A DNA stretch of 64,000 bases, taken from Apoderus coryli (lineage: Eukaryota; Arthropoda; Insecta; Coleoptera; Attelabidae). The notes beneath the pieces are model-generated. The model saw only the letters and a list, made by a program, of their open reading frames with translations, did not search any database and was not told where the DNA came from. The position numbers and the translations under genes are program-made. Shown here one piece after another: positions 53,797 through 62,953 of this stretch; the first letter of the stretch is position 1; every line of letters begins with the position of its first letter. The stretch spans positions 13,684,428 through 13,748,427 of the forward strand of contig OU452211.1 of NCBI GenBank assembly GCA_911728435.2, read 5' to 3'.

Positions 53797-56569
53797 TAGC
53801 TGTTGCCCTCGAGGCACGAATAGCTCTCCATATTTAAGTGTAAAAGTAATAATTTTATGACCTTTTTGTCATTTATCTAAATTTAATAAATTTTTGTTTT
53901 GTTTTAGGCATCAGCTATTTTTTTTAAGTATCGGGTTTTGTGCCTTTCTCTTCTCTTTGGAGGCACTATTTATACGCAGATATTTTATATTTCAGATTTA
54001 GGCCAAGTTCTTGAACGCAAATTAATTGATTTTTTTTAGTTTTATTATAAAATTTATTTTGCCCCCTTTTCTACTATTTAGGAACGCCTATGTAAACAAA
54101 ATTTTTATGCTGCATGTTGTAGGTTATCCGTTAAGTGGTTTTTGAGTTATCACGGATACATTTTTTTTCTCACCCTTTTATAGAATTTTCACGGACGCCT
54201 ATGGAACATTAATTTTTGTCGTGTATTTTTAACACCAATTCAACTAGTTAAATATAAAATTTTTTACATTTTAATTTTTTTTATTTTACCCCTTTTTTTT
54301 ACTATTTACGAACGCCTATGTAAATAAAAATTTTATGCTGCATTTTTAGGTTATCTTATATGAAAGCTATATATAATTAGCGAATTTTTCTGGTATATTT
54401 GGGAAACATTTTTTTTTCGTTTTTGAATCTTTTTTTAAGACTATTTTCGAACGCAGTGTGAACTAATTCTTTTATGTAACATTTTTTAGGTTATATTCTA
54501 TCACAACTATAAAAAATTATTCAATATTTCGGATAAGTTTAAGAACTATGATTTTTTAAATTTTTGAACCCTCTTTTAAACCCCTTGCCTACGCTCAATG
54601 TTAATCACCACCTATAAATACCCTGTAGTATTTTCGTACCAAATGTGGTTAAAATCCGTTAAGTGGTTTATGAGTTATCACGGATACGAATTTTTTCTGA
54701 CCCTTTTATAGAATTTTCACGGACGCCTATGGAACATTAATTTTTGTCGTGTATTTTTAACACCAATTCAACTAGTTAAATATAAAATTTTTTACATTTT
54801 AATTTTTTTTTCATTTTACCCCTTTTTTTTACTATTTACGAACGCCTATGTAAATAAAAATTTTATGCTGCATTTTATAGGTTATCTTATATGAAAGCTA
54901 TATATAATTAGCCAATTTTTCTGGTATATTTGGGAAACATTTTTTTTTCGTTTTTGACTCTTTTTTTAAGACTATTTTCAAACGCCTGTGTGAACTAATT
55001 CTTTTATGTAACATTTTTTAGGTTATATTCTATCACACCTATAAAAAATTATTCAATATTTCGGATAAGTTTAAGAACTATAATTTTTTTAAATTTTTGA
55101 ACACTCTTTTAAACCCCTTGCCTACGCTCAATGTTAATCACCACCTATAAATAGCCTGTAGTATTTTCGTACCAAATGTGGTTAAAATCCGTTAAGTGGT
55201 TTTTGAGTTATCACGGATACAAATTTTTTCTGACCCTTTTATAGAATTTTCACGGACGCCTATGGAACATTAATTTTTGTCGTGTATTTTTAACACCAAC
55301 TCAACTAGTTAAATATAAAAATTTTTACATTTTAATTTTTTTTATTTTACCCCTTTTTCTACTATTTACGAACGCCTATGTAAATAAAAATTTTATGCTG
55401 CATTTTTTAGGTTATCTTATATCAAAGCTATATATAATTAGCCAATTTTTCTGGTATATTTGGGAATCATTTTTTTTTCGTTTTTGAGCCTTTTTTAACA
55501 CTATTTTCGAACGCCTGTGTGAACTAATTCTTTTATGTAACATTTTTTAGGTTATATTCTATCACAAGTATAAAAAATTATTCAATATTTCGGATAAGTT
55601 TAAGAACTATGATTTTTTAAATTTTTGAAACCTCTTTTAAACCCGTTGCCTACGCTCAATGTCAATCACCACCTATAATTATCCTGTAGTATTTTCGTAC
55701 CAAATGTGGTTAAAATCCGTTAAGTGGTTTTTGAGTTATCACGGATACAAATTTTTTCTGACCCTTTTATAGAATTTTTACGGACGCCTATGGTACATTA
55801 ATTTTTGTCGTGTATTTTTAACACCAATTCATCTAGTTAAATATAAAATTTTTTACATTTTAATTTTTTTTTATTTTACCCCTTTTTCTACTATTTACGA
55901 ACGCCTATGTGAATAAAAATTTTATGCTGCATTTTTTAGGTTATCTTATATTAAAGCTATATATAATTAGCCAATTTTTCTGGTATATTTGAAAAACGTT
56001 TTTTTTTTTCGTTTTTGACCCTTTTTTTAAACTATTTTCGAACGCCTTTGTGAACAAATTCTTTTATGGAATATTTTTTAGCTTATATTGTATCACAACT
56101 ATGAAAAATTATTCCATATTTCGAATAAGTTTAGAAAATATATATTTTTTATGTTTTGACCCCTTTTCCACCATTTACGAACGCCTATGAAAGTAAGTTA
56201 TTTATGACACATTTTATAGGTTATATTCTATTAAAGCTATAAATAATTAGTTAATATTTCTGCTATGTTTAAGAAGTACGGTTTTTTAAAATATTTTTTA
56301 CCCCATTTTACACTATTTTCGTACGCCCATGTGGTCTAATATTTTATGTTCAATATTTTAGGTTATATTCAATTAAATGCGTAAAAAATTATGCAGTATT
56401 TCGGATAAGTTTAAGAACTATGAATTTTTTTAATTTTTGAACCCTCTTTTAAACCTCTTGCCTACGCTCAATGTTTCCCAAAATCTAATCAGCTCCTTGC
56501 CATGTCCTATAGTATTTTTGTACCAAATTTGGTTAAAATCTGTTTAGTGGTTTTTGCGTTTTCGTGCAT

Positions 56570-56625
<56 letters not shown>

Positions 56626-56752
56626 TTTTTTTAAAACTACTTATTTATGTATAAAATGACCAAAAACAAGTATTTCCGGTGAAATTAAAAAAAAAATTTT
56701 TTTTCATGAAACTAATAGTCTCCATATATACATATATGATATGGAGAGCTAA
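53795..56752 (+). mobile_element. HINE-like repeat element, copy E (longest)
   Basis: Nearly 3 kb. Four successive higher-order units of about 530-540 bp are marked by AAATGTGGTTAAAATCCGTT (about 54639, 55180, 55700; a variant at 56528), each holding several roughly 110-bp monomers with CGAACGCC. A (CAGA)13-like run lies at about 56570-56622, and the 3' hairpin ends GGAGAGCTAA. No protein-coding potential. Confidence 0.85.
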
Positions 56753-56778
56753 TAATTGTATACTTTAATTTAGTCTGT

Positions 56779-56841
56779 TAGGAGTTCTGCCTTCACCAAG
56801 TGAGCATTTTAGGAGTTCTGCCTTCACCAAGTGAGCATTTT
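56779..56841 (+). repeat. 31-bp tandem duplication
   Basis: GGAGTTCTGCCTTCACCAAG plus flanks occurs twice in a row. It is probably part of the 3' region of Penelope-like element 2. Confidence 0.85.
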
Positions 56842-56921
56842 ATACCACCAAGGTTTGTTAACTAGTGTTTTTCGTTATTTATGTAAGAACCCTTTTTAAT
56901 ATTGTATTGTTGCCTTTTAGC

Positions 56922-56953
56922 CTGATGATGGAGCTGAGTCTCCGAAACATGTC
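56922..56953 (+). other. Hammerhead-like motif, copy 3 (downstream of Penelope-like element 2)
   Basis: CTGATGA, one extra T, a 4-bp stem (GGAG/CTCC) and GAAACATGTC. The core bases match a hammerhead, and the palindromic ACATGT before C could act as a tiny stem III with a cleavage-type GUC. The extra base before stem II is a reservation. Confidence 0.4.
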
Positions 56954-57127
56954 CCTTTGACATAATTTATGAATTAAATAGTGGAGACGATGATTTTTGT
57001 TTTATTGTAAGTACCTCTTAACGTTTCAGAGATGCACATGTAATTTAAGACACCAACGTTTAAAACTAGTTACAAACAAGGGTCTCGCAAATCCTTCAAT
57101 AATAATACTTCATATACCTATACTAAC

Positions 57128-57233
57128 CTTTCCTTCTACGACATTGAACAATCTCATCCTTTCATAATCCTGCTGTGTGGACAATATACATCTATTTTCA
57201 GTATACACCTCAACATACGGCCGACAACCGTCC
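57128..57233 (-). CDS. aux: Auxilin/GAK-like gene, start-of-C2 exon (second exon in window)
   Basis: A 106-nt exon after a TTTTTTAG acceptor, ending AAG before GTTAGTAT. Its first base completes an Arg codon from exon 57287-57534. The peptide DGCRPYVEVYTENR ... QQDYERMRLFNVVEGK corresponds to the auxilin/GAK segment where the C2 domain starts (a GCRPFCEVY-like strand and a YDKMRDF-like motif). The intron before it is only 53 bp, while the one after is 14.3 kb and full of transposons. Confidence 0.93.
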
Positions 57234-57286
57234 CTAAAAAATATTGAATTACATTTAGCATTTGTTATTATCCATTACACCCTTAC

Positions 57287-57534
57287 CGAATTTTCGTGAA
57301 CAACGGCACTGGCTGCATTTGCACTGACACAATCGTGACAGGTTTGTAATGCGGATAAAATGAAGGATTTGACACAATCGATGTCATGTAATACAAATAC
57401 TTCAATTCAGATGCATTCATGTTTGGGGGAGCACGTTTCACAGCGAAAATTTGTAAGGCATCCTCAGGCACTTCAATTAAACCGGCGTATATGAGAAGTG
57501 CGCCGACAAGAGTCGCTGAACGTCCTTTACCATC
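57287..57534 (-). CDS. aux: Auxilin/GAK-like gene, PTEN-like phosphatase exon (first exon in window)
   Basis: The product is a clathrin-uncoating co-factor that recruits Hsc70 to coated vesicles; this part is its membrane-associated PTEN-like module. The 248-nt exon follows a TTTAG acceptor, opens in phase 0 with DGKGRSATLVGALLIYAGL and continues VKRAPPN, SFYPHYKPVTIV and VQMQPVPLFTKIR. The ends of this pattern (HxKPI..., MTPVPLF) are strongly diagnostic of auxilin/GAK. The DGKGRS start is the second half of the phosphatase P-loop, and here the Arg is kept; the Cys would lie in the previous exon, outside the clear sequence. Upstream exons (kinase domain) are not seen in 57540-64000. Confidence 0.93.
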
Positions 57535-57539
57535 CTAAA

Positions 57540-57897
57540 TGAAAAAAAAAGAGAGTAGAAATACAACACCGTTCATCAGATGTGCGCTCTGTAATATTTC
57601 CTATTATTATAGGGTTAAACTCGTTTAAAAATTTTAAATTTTTAGTGGTGTGTAGCTAATTTCAAGATACATCTTGTGTGTGTGTGTTAATTTTCACTTT
57701 TGATGAGTATATTCTCGCCAAACTACGAAACTAATTTTAAAAATACATACAGATATCATTAACTGCCAATTTATTGATAAGCTATATTCACTTGGCTGCA
57801 GGGCTGTACTTTGAAGGGTTGTAGATTTAAAATGGGTAATAAGAAAAACCTTTTAATCTGTGGCAGCTGTAAAGAGCCTGTAACAAAGTCACATAAA
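57540..57897. other. Intron sequence, nothing firm
   Basis: Holds a short TG run and, on the plus strand at 57832, an ATG followed by about 24 codons with a CGSC pair (MGNKKNLLICGSCKEPVT) that run into a HINE-like copy. It may be the start of a broken transposon gene; evidence is too thin to call. Confidence 0.4.
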
Positions 57898-57953
57898 ACT
57901 AGCTGTTGCCCTCGAGGCACGAATAGCTCTCCATATTTAAGTGGAAAAGTAAT
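57898..57953 (+). mobile_element. HINE-like repeat element, copy F (left part)
   Basis: ACTAGCTGTTGCCCTCGAGG to AAAAGTAAT. It is split by the LTR retrotransposon and continues at 62954. Confidence 0.9.
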
Positions 57954-58228
57954 TGTAATATGGTACGTACACCCTGTAGAGTAAGTATTTGTTTAAATTT
58001 TATATGTTTATAAATATTTAAATAATTGTTATTAGTTGTAAGCAAAATATGTTTTGGACAAAAATTAGGACAAGGGACGATGACCGAAGAACAGAACAGA
58101 ACGACAGACGATATGAACTACACGTAATTAATTAATAAAGAAAATATAAATGATGTAGTCTGTCTTTAATTTATAAAGTAACGTTATGGAACATTACAAG
58201 TTCCCAAATCAAATCTAAATTTATTACA
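57954..58228 (+). repeat. 5' LTR
   Basis: 275 bp, TG...CA ends. An AATAAAG at about 58134 could be the polyadenylation signal. Confidence 0.95.
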
Positions 58229-58243
58229 TGGCGATCCTGCCAG
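58229..58243 (+). promoter_or_regulatory. Primer binding site, probably tRNA-Arg
   Basis: TGGCGATCCTGCCAG directly follows the 5' LTR. As I recall the 3' end of insect tRNA-Arg(ACG), ...CTGGCAGGATCG-CCA, this is a perfect 15-nt complement. Confidence 0.75.
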
Positions 58244-58290
58244 CCCTTTTTCATTATTTTAGTTAAAAATATAATATCAGATATGGCATA

Positions 58291-58545
58291 ATGGGCACTA
58301 AGCAATCAAAAGACCAAGTTGTGATAGCACAAACTGCAAGTGGAGATGCAGCAGCAAATTTAAATCATGGATTGACATTGGCAGAATGGTTGTTAATAAT
58401 TTTAGTAGTAATGGTATTGTTGGGTTTGGTATATGTATTGATGCAAAGGTATAAAAAGGGTATGAAACGAACAATAAGACGAGAAATTAATAAGCACGAA
58501 TTAAGAAAATCCCTAAATATATTAAATCAAGAAGATCAGGTATGA
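58291..58545 (+). CDS. Small membrane protein at the 5' end of the LTR element (84 aa)
   Basis: An intact short gene between the primer site and gag. It begins MGTKQSKDQ, a good N-myristoylation signal (Gly2, Ser6). It then has one strong transmembrane segment (WLLIILVVMVLLGLVYVL, residues about 33-50) and a basic tail (QRYKKGMKRTIRREINK). I recall similar small proteins in some arthropod gypsy elements, but their role is not known to me. The design suggests a membrane-anchored accessory factor. Confidence 0.7.
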   Translation: MGTKQSKDQVVIAQTASGDAAANLNHGLTLAEWLLIILVVMVLLGLVYVLMQRYKKGMKRTIRREINKHELRKSLNILNQEDQV

Positions 58546-58786
58546 AAATTCAAATCACTGTATATACAATAAAGTTGATGACCTATGGAATGTGCAACGT
58601 GTGCATCGACCCAGTGTTTTAATTTATGTGGACTATTATAGGTATACGTGTAATTTGTTTATGTAATCATATTTTATTAAATTTAGTAACAATTTTAAAT
58701 ATTTAAGTAGATATTTTAAATTTAATTTTTGGTATATAAATATAATACATTTTTTTTAACATATTAAATAAGCTTCAATACCTTGG

Positions 58787-59959
58787 ATGGCTATTAATAA
58801 AATTTCGGAAATTTACCAATCTTTATTACAGATTAGATCAAAAGTAAGTAAATATAATATAGATAGGAGACCGAAAAAAGTTGACGAAGCAAGAGCTATA
58901 TATTCTAATTTATCTAAAGAAATACAAATTATTAATAAACAAGCTGAAAAATCTGAAATAGGAAGTTCTGAAATAACTGAAATAAAAGACTTAATTTCAA
59001 AAATTAAATCCCTTTATAACGAAATTTTACAATTTGATAGAAACGAGGAAGTTAACATTTCTGAACCGAAAATGACTTCTTTTGATATAAAAACTGCTGT
59101 TAGTCTTTTACCTAGCATGGACGATTATGAAGAAACCACGAAAAAACTAATTGATGCTGTAGAGTTGTATGATTCTATGTTAGATCCTGAAGGTAAGCAA
59201 TTGTTAATAAATTTTATTTTAAAAACACGCTTATCCAGTGGTGCAAAATTAAGACTAAATCAGAATTACACTACTATCGCGGCTTTAATTAACGACATGA
59301 AATCATATCTTCTTACACGTCAATCAGATACAGCACTTCAAGCAAAATTATATCGCGCAAAACAAGGCGAAAAATCTATTGAGGAATTTGGAAAGGAATT
59401 GGAAGACTTGTTTGTAAATTTAACAATATCGCAAGCGAATGGTAACGCCGACTCTTATTATGTTTTAAAACCCATAAATGAAAAGGTAGCTATTAAAAGG
59501 TTTGCGGATGGTTTGAGAAATCAGAGGCTAAGTACAATAGTGGCATCTAGAAATTTTCTGTTCCTGAAGGATGCAATCAGATCTGCAGTAGATGAGGAAA
59601 CAACTACGATACGAAGTTCACCGCAAATGTTTAGAGTTTCCGCAAGAGGTAGGCAACATGTTCCGCGTGGAAATTTTCGCCCTAGAACCGGTGGCCGTAA
59701 TATTTCACAAAACAATATCCAAAATCGACAGTTCTATAATCAAAATAACACCCGTACAACAAATCATAATAATCAGCATTATAATAATAATAATAGAAAT
59801 TTTAGACAAGTTTATAGAGGTAATAGGAGAGGTTCAAGGTCAGCGTCACATAATGTACGACTTGCACAACAAAATAACATTACTCTAGATCAAGATTCCT
59901 TATTTCAGGAAACAACAGAATTAGTTCCAAGTAATTCTAGTGATTTTTTTCGTGCCTAA
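58787..59959 (+). CDS. Gag polyprotein (390 aa)
   Basis: Residues 1-85 are helical and charged. Residues about 95-275 look like a retrotransposon capsid domain (LLPSMDDYEETTKKLIDAVE, then YRAKQGEKSIEEFGKELEDL and KRFADGLRNQRLSTIV). The tail has RGRQHVPRGNFRPRTGGR and Asn-rich RNA-binding sequence but no CCHC zinc knuckle, as in several insect gypsy lineages. The frame is intact. It overlaps the protease frame by 20 bp (59940-59959), implying a -1 frameshift for pol. Confidence 0.88.
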   Translation: MAINKISEIYQSLLQIRSKVSKYNIDRRPKKVDEARAIYSNLSKEIQIINKQAEKSEIGSSEITEIKDLISKIKSLYNEILQFDRNEEVNISEPKMTSFDIKTAVSLLPSMDDYEETTKKLIDAVELYDSMLDPEGKQLLINFILKTRLSSGAKLRLNQNYTTIAALINDMKSYLLTRQSDTALQAKLYRAKQGEKSIEEFGKELEDLFVNLTISQANGNADSYYVLKPINEKVAIKRFADGLRNQRLSTIVASRNFLFLKDAIRSAVDEETTTIRSSPQMFRVSARGRQHVPRGNFRPRTGGRNISQNNIQNRQFYNQNNTRTTNHNNQHYNNNNRNFRQVYRGNRRGSRSASHNVRLAQQNNITLDQDSLFQETTELVPSNSSDFFRA

Positions 59960-60296
59960 AGGCAAGAATTTAAATCATGTTTTTACATATTCCAATAACA
60001 ATTCCATTTCTGTTACATTTTCAGTAGAGAATGCTAATTTTCAATTTTTAATAGATACAGGTGCAACTTTATGTGCAATCAAAGCTGAACAATTAAAATC
60101 TAAATTTACTTTACATAAAGAAGAAATAGAAATCAAAGGTATAGGTGGAACTTTACGTGCAGAAGGATTTACATTTTTAAAATTAAAGATAGGAAACACT
60201 AATTTTAACCAAAAATTTTATGTTGTTAAGTCATTACCCTGTGCAACAGAAGGCATTATTGGAGATCATTTTGTAAGAAAATTTAACGAGTTATAA
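59940..60296 (+). CDS. Retroviral-type aspartic protease (start of pol)
   Basis: The active-site motif FLIDTGATLCAI (about residues 36-47) and a downstream IKGIGG flap-like segment and EGIIGDHFV (ILG-type) motif identify a retropepsin-like domain. The frame ends in TAA at 60294-60296, just before the RT would begin. The RNase H/integrase frame that follows is in the same phase, so the stop and loss of RT appear to come from one internal deletion. Confidence 0.88.
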   Translation: MIFFVPKGKNLNHVFTYSNNNSISVTFSVENANFQFLIDTGATLCAIKAEQLKSKFTLHKEEIEIKGIGGTLRAEGFTFLKLKIGNTNFNQKFYVVKSLPCATEGIIGDHFVRKFNEL

Positions 60297-62420
60297 ATTA
60301 AACAATATCCAAGACCTAAAAATGCAGAGGAAGTGAAAAGATTTGTGGCATTTTCGAATTACTATAGGAAATTTATTCCAAATTTTTCTGAAAAAACGGT
60401 TGTCCTTAATAAGTTGTGTAGAAAGTATGCTAGATTTGAATGGACGGATGAATGTGAAATATCTTTTAATTTTCTGAAAAATTCTCTTTCAAAACCTCCA
60501 ATATTAGATTATCCAGATTTTTCTAAGGAAAATGAATTTATAGTACAAACTGATGCTTCAAATATTGCAATAGGTGCAGTTTTACTAAATAAAAATAGAA
60601 AACCCGTAGCTTATACAAGTAGACCTTTAAACAAGGCGGAAGTTAATTATCCGACCATCGAAAAAGAACTTTTAGCTATATACTGGAGCGTGAGATATTT
60701 CCGACCATACTTATTTGGTCGCCACTTTAAAATTTTAACAGACCATAAACCATTGTTATATTTATTTAATTTAAAGGATCCATCAAGCAGGTTAAATAAA
60801 TTTCGACTAGGATTAGAAGAGTACGATTTTCATGTAGAGTATGTAAAAGGTAAGGAAAATGTCATAGCGGACGCATCATCTAGAATAGTTATAACATCTG
60901 ATGAATTAAAAGGTATGAGCCAGAATGTAATGAATGTTATGACAAGGGCACAGAGTAAAGTATCGAATGACGAAGAGTGTGAGTTGGATGAAAGAACTAC
61001 TACAAATGTTAGGCCTGATCAACCCAATGTTGTGGAAATTCTTAAAACTCCAAAAAACATCACTGAACTTAGACTTTTGTCAACTAAAGAACTCTCCAAA
61101 TTTAGTGAAAAAATAACTGAAAAATCGGGTAACTTTTATTATGTACCACTACATTCTATGATTTATTTTGCACAATTAAATTTTCGATCAGCGTTGGCGC
61201 GAGACGAAATGTTGAGAAACTTAATTGATTTATGCAAAAAGATTAATATTCGCGAATTAGTTATTTTAAAGAATGAAAATAATGTACATTTTATTAAATG
61301 GCTAGCTGAAGGTATAAAAAGTAACTCTAATTGGACCGGTCCCCGAATTTGTATAGTACAAGGAGTTAAAAAAGTAGTGGATCCCGAACAAAAGAGAGTA
61401 ATTATAAACGATTTCCATCTGCTTCCTACAAGTGGTCACGCAGGTATCAATCGAATGTTCAACACTATCAAAAAATACTATTTTTGGTCAGGTATGCAAC
61501 AAGACATTAAGAATTTTGTAAGTAAGTGTACTACATGTCAAAAGCAAAAACATTCTAATAAATATACCAAGGAACCAATGGTTATAACATCTACAGCGCA
61601 TACCTCTTTCCAAAAAATATTTTTAGATATAGTTGGACCTCTACCAATAGATGATAATGAATTTTCTTATATACTGACTCTTCAATGTGAATTAACGAAG
61701 TTTGTCGAAGCTTATCCTTTAAAATCCAAAGACGCGAAAACTGTATCAAAAAGTTTCGTAGAAAATTTTATTCTAAGATACGGAATTCCTTTAGAAATAG
61801 CAACAGATAGGGGCGCTGAATTTATTTCCGCAACTATGGATGAAATTTGTAAATTACTTAAAATTAAAAATATTCAGTCAACCGCTTACCACCATGAAAG
61901 TATAGGAGCTTTGGAAAATTCTCATAAAGTTTTAGGTGCATATTTGAGAACTCAAAGTTTTGAATATAATGCAGCTTGGAGTACTTGGGTGCCGTATTGG
62001 TGTTTTACATATAATACCACAGTACATACGGAAACCAAATACACACCATTTGAGTTAGTTTTTGGAAAGAAATGTTATCTTCCAAGTAACTTAAAAAATA
62101 CGTTAGATCCAGTCTACAACTTTGACAGCTATCCTATTGAACTTAAATATAGGATGCAACATGCTCAAAATGATGCTCGGAAAAATCTAATACAATCTAA
62201 ATTAAAAAGGAAAGAAAATTACGACAAAAATCAAAACCCTGCAATCTATCAAAAAGGCGATTTCATTCTATTAAAAAATGAAACTGCTAATAAATTTTCA
62301 GACCCCTGTTTTTTAGGGCCATATAGGGTTATTGAAGACTTATCTCCAAACGTTAAAATCTCTAAAGATAAAAAAGAAATAATTGTACATAAAAATAGAA
62401 CTAAATTCTTTAAAGAATGA
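60297..62420 (+). CDS. RNase H-integrase part of pol, RT palm deleted
   Basis: No ATG starts it; the frame is open from after the TAA. It begins with the RT thumb region (YPRPKNAEEVKRFVAFSNYY), then RNase H (FIVQTDASNIAIGAVLL, Glu in TIEKELLAIYW, ILTDHKPLLYL, NVIADASSR). The integrase has an HHCC finger (SGHAGINRMFNTIKKYYFW, CTTCQKQKH) and a DDE core (LDIVGPLP; ATDRGAEF; Glu in HESIGALENSHK). The C-terminus resembles a GPY/F-type end (PCFLGPYRVIEDL). All RNase H and integrase residues look intact. The missing RT of about 1 kb makes the copy dependent on another element. Confidence 0.88.
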   Translation: MKQYPRPKNAEEVKRFVAFSNYYRKFIPNFSEKTVVLNKLCRKYARFEWTDECEISFNFLKNSLSKPPILDYPDFSKENEFIVQTDASNIAIGAVLLNKNRKPVAYTSRPLNKAEVNYPTIEKELLAIYWSVRYFRPYLFGRHFKILTDHKPLLYLFNLKDPSSRLNKFRLGLEEYDFHVEYVKGKENVIADASSRIVITSDELKGMSQNVMNVMTRAQSKVSNDEECELDERTTTNVRPDQPNVVEILKTPKNITELRLLSTKELSKFSEKITEKSGNFYYVPLHSMIYFAQLNFRSALARDEMLRNLIDLCKKINIRELVILKNENNVHFIKWLAEGIKSNSNWTGPRICIVQGVKKVVDPEQKRVIINDFHLLPTSGHAGINRMFNTIKKYYFWSGMQQDIKNFVSKCTTCQKQKHSNKYTKEPMVITSTAHTSFQKIFLDIVGPLPIDDNEFSYILTLQCELTKFVEAYPLKSKDAKTVSKSFVENFILRYGIPLEIATDRGAEFISATMDEICKLLKIKNIQSTAYHHESIGALENSHKVLGAYLRTQSFEYNAAWSTWVPYWCFTYNTTVHTETKYTPFELVFGKKCYLPSNLKNTLDPVYNFDSYPIELKYRMQHAQNDARKNLIQSKLKRKENYDKNQNPAIYQKGDFILLKNETANKFSDPCFLGPYRVIEDLSPNVKISKDKKEIIVHKNRTKFFKE

Positions 62421-62670
62421 TCGTAACTTATATTTAATTTCTAATATTATGTATCTAATTAGTTAAAATTAAATTATTAATAGAATTATAGTTTACCCAT
62501 TTATATTATGGTTATAAAATGTAAGTAATATAGGTATTATCTAAAACTAGTTTTTTGTAAATTTTGGTGAATATATATATTTTAGCATTTAGGTACTTAT
62601 GCATATTGCAACTCCTGAATAAAAATAATTTACTATTTTTTTCGGAAACAGTAAATTCTTTTAAAAATTC

Positions 62671-62678
62671 CGGGGAGG
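62671..62678 (+). promoter_or_regulatory. Polypurine tract
   Basis: CGGGGAGG immediately before the 3' LTR, in the position of the plus-strand primer. The gap 62421-62670 has no gene. Confidence 0.7.
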
Positions 62679-62953
62679 TGTAATATGGTACGTACACCCT
62701 GTAGAGTAAGTATTTGTTTAAATTTTATATGTTTATAAATATTTAAATAATTGTTATTAGTTGTAAGCAAAATATGTTTTGGACAAAAATTAGGACAAGG
62801 GACGATGACCGAAGAACAGAACAGAACGACAGACGATATGAACTACACGTAATTAATTAATAAAGAAAATATAAATGATGTAGTCTGTCTTTAATTTATA
62901 AAGTAACGTTATGGAACATTACAAGTTCCCAAATCAAATCTAAATTTATTACA
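62679..62953 (+). repeat. 3' LTR
   Basis: 275 bp, no difference from 57954-58228 found by eye. TAAT follows at 62954-62957. Confidence 0.95.

Larger units (their letters stand above)
57954..62953 (+). mobile_element. Gypsy-type LTR retrotransposon, 5.0 kb, RT-deleted
   Basis: Two 275-bp LTRs (57954-58228 and 62679-62953, TGTAAT...TTACA) look identical by eye. The 4-bp duplication TAAT flanks them, and other copies of the surrounding repeat show the empty site AAAAGTAATAATTTT. A primer binding site follows the 5' LTR and a purine tract precedes the 3' LTR. The order gag, protease, RNase H, integrase is Ty3/gypsy-like, with no envelope gene. The RT palm is missing, so this copy is non-autonomous. 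Confidence 0.95.
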
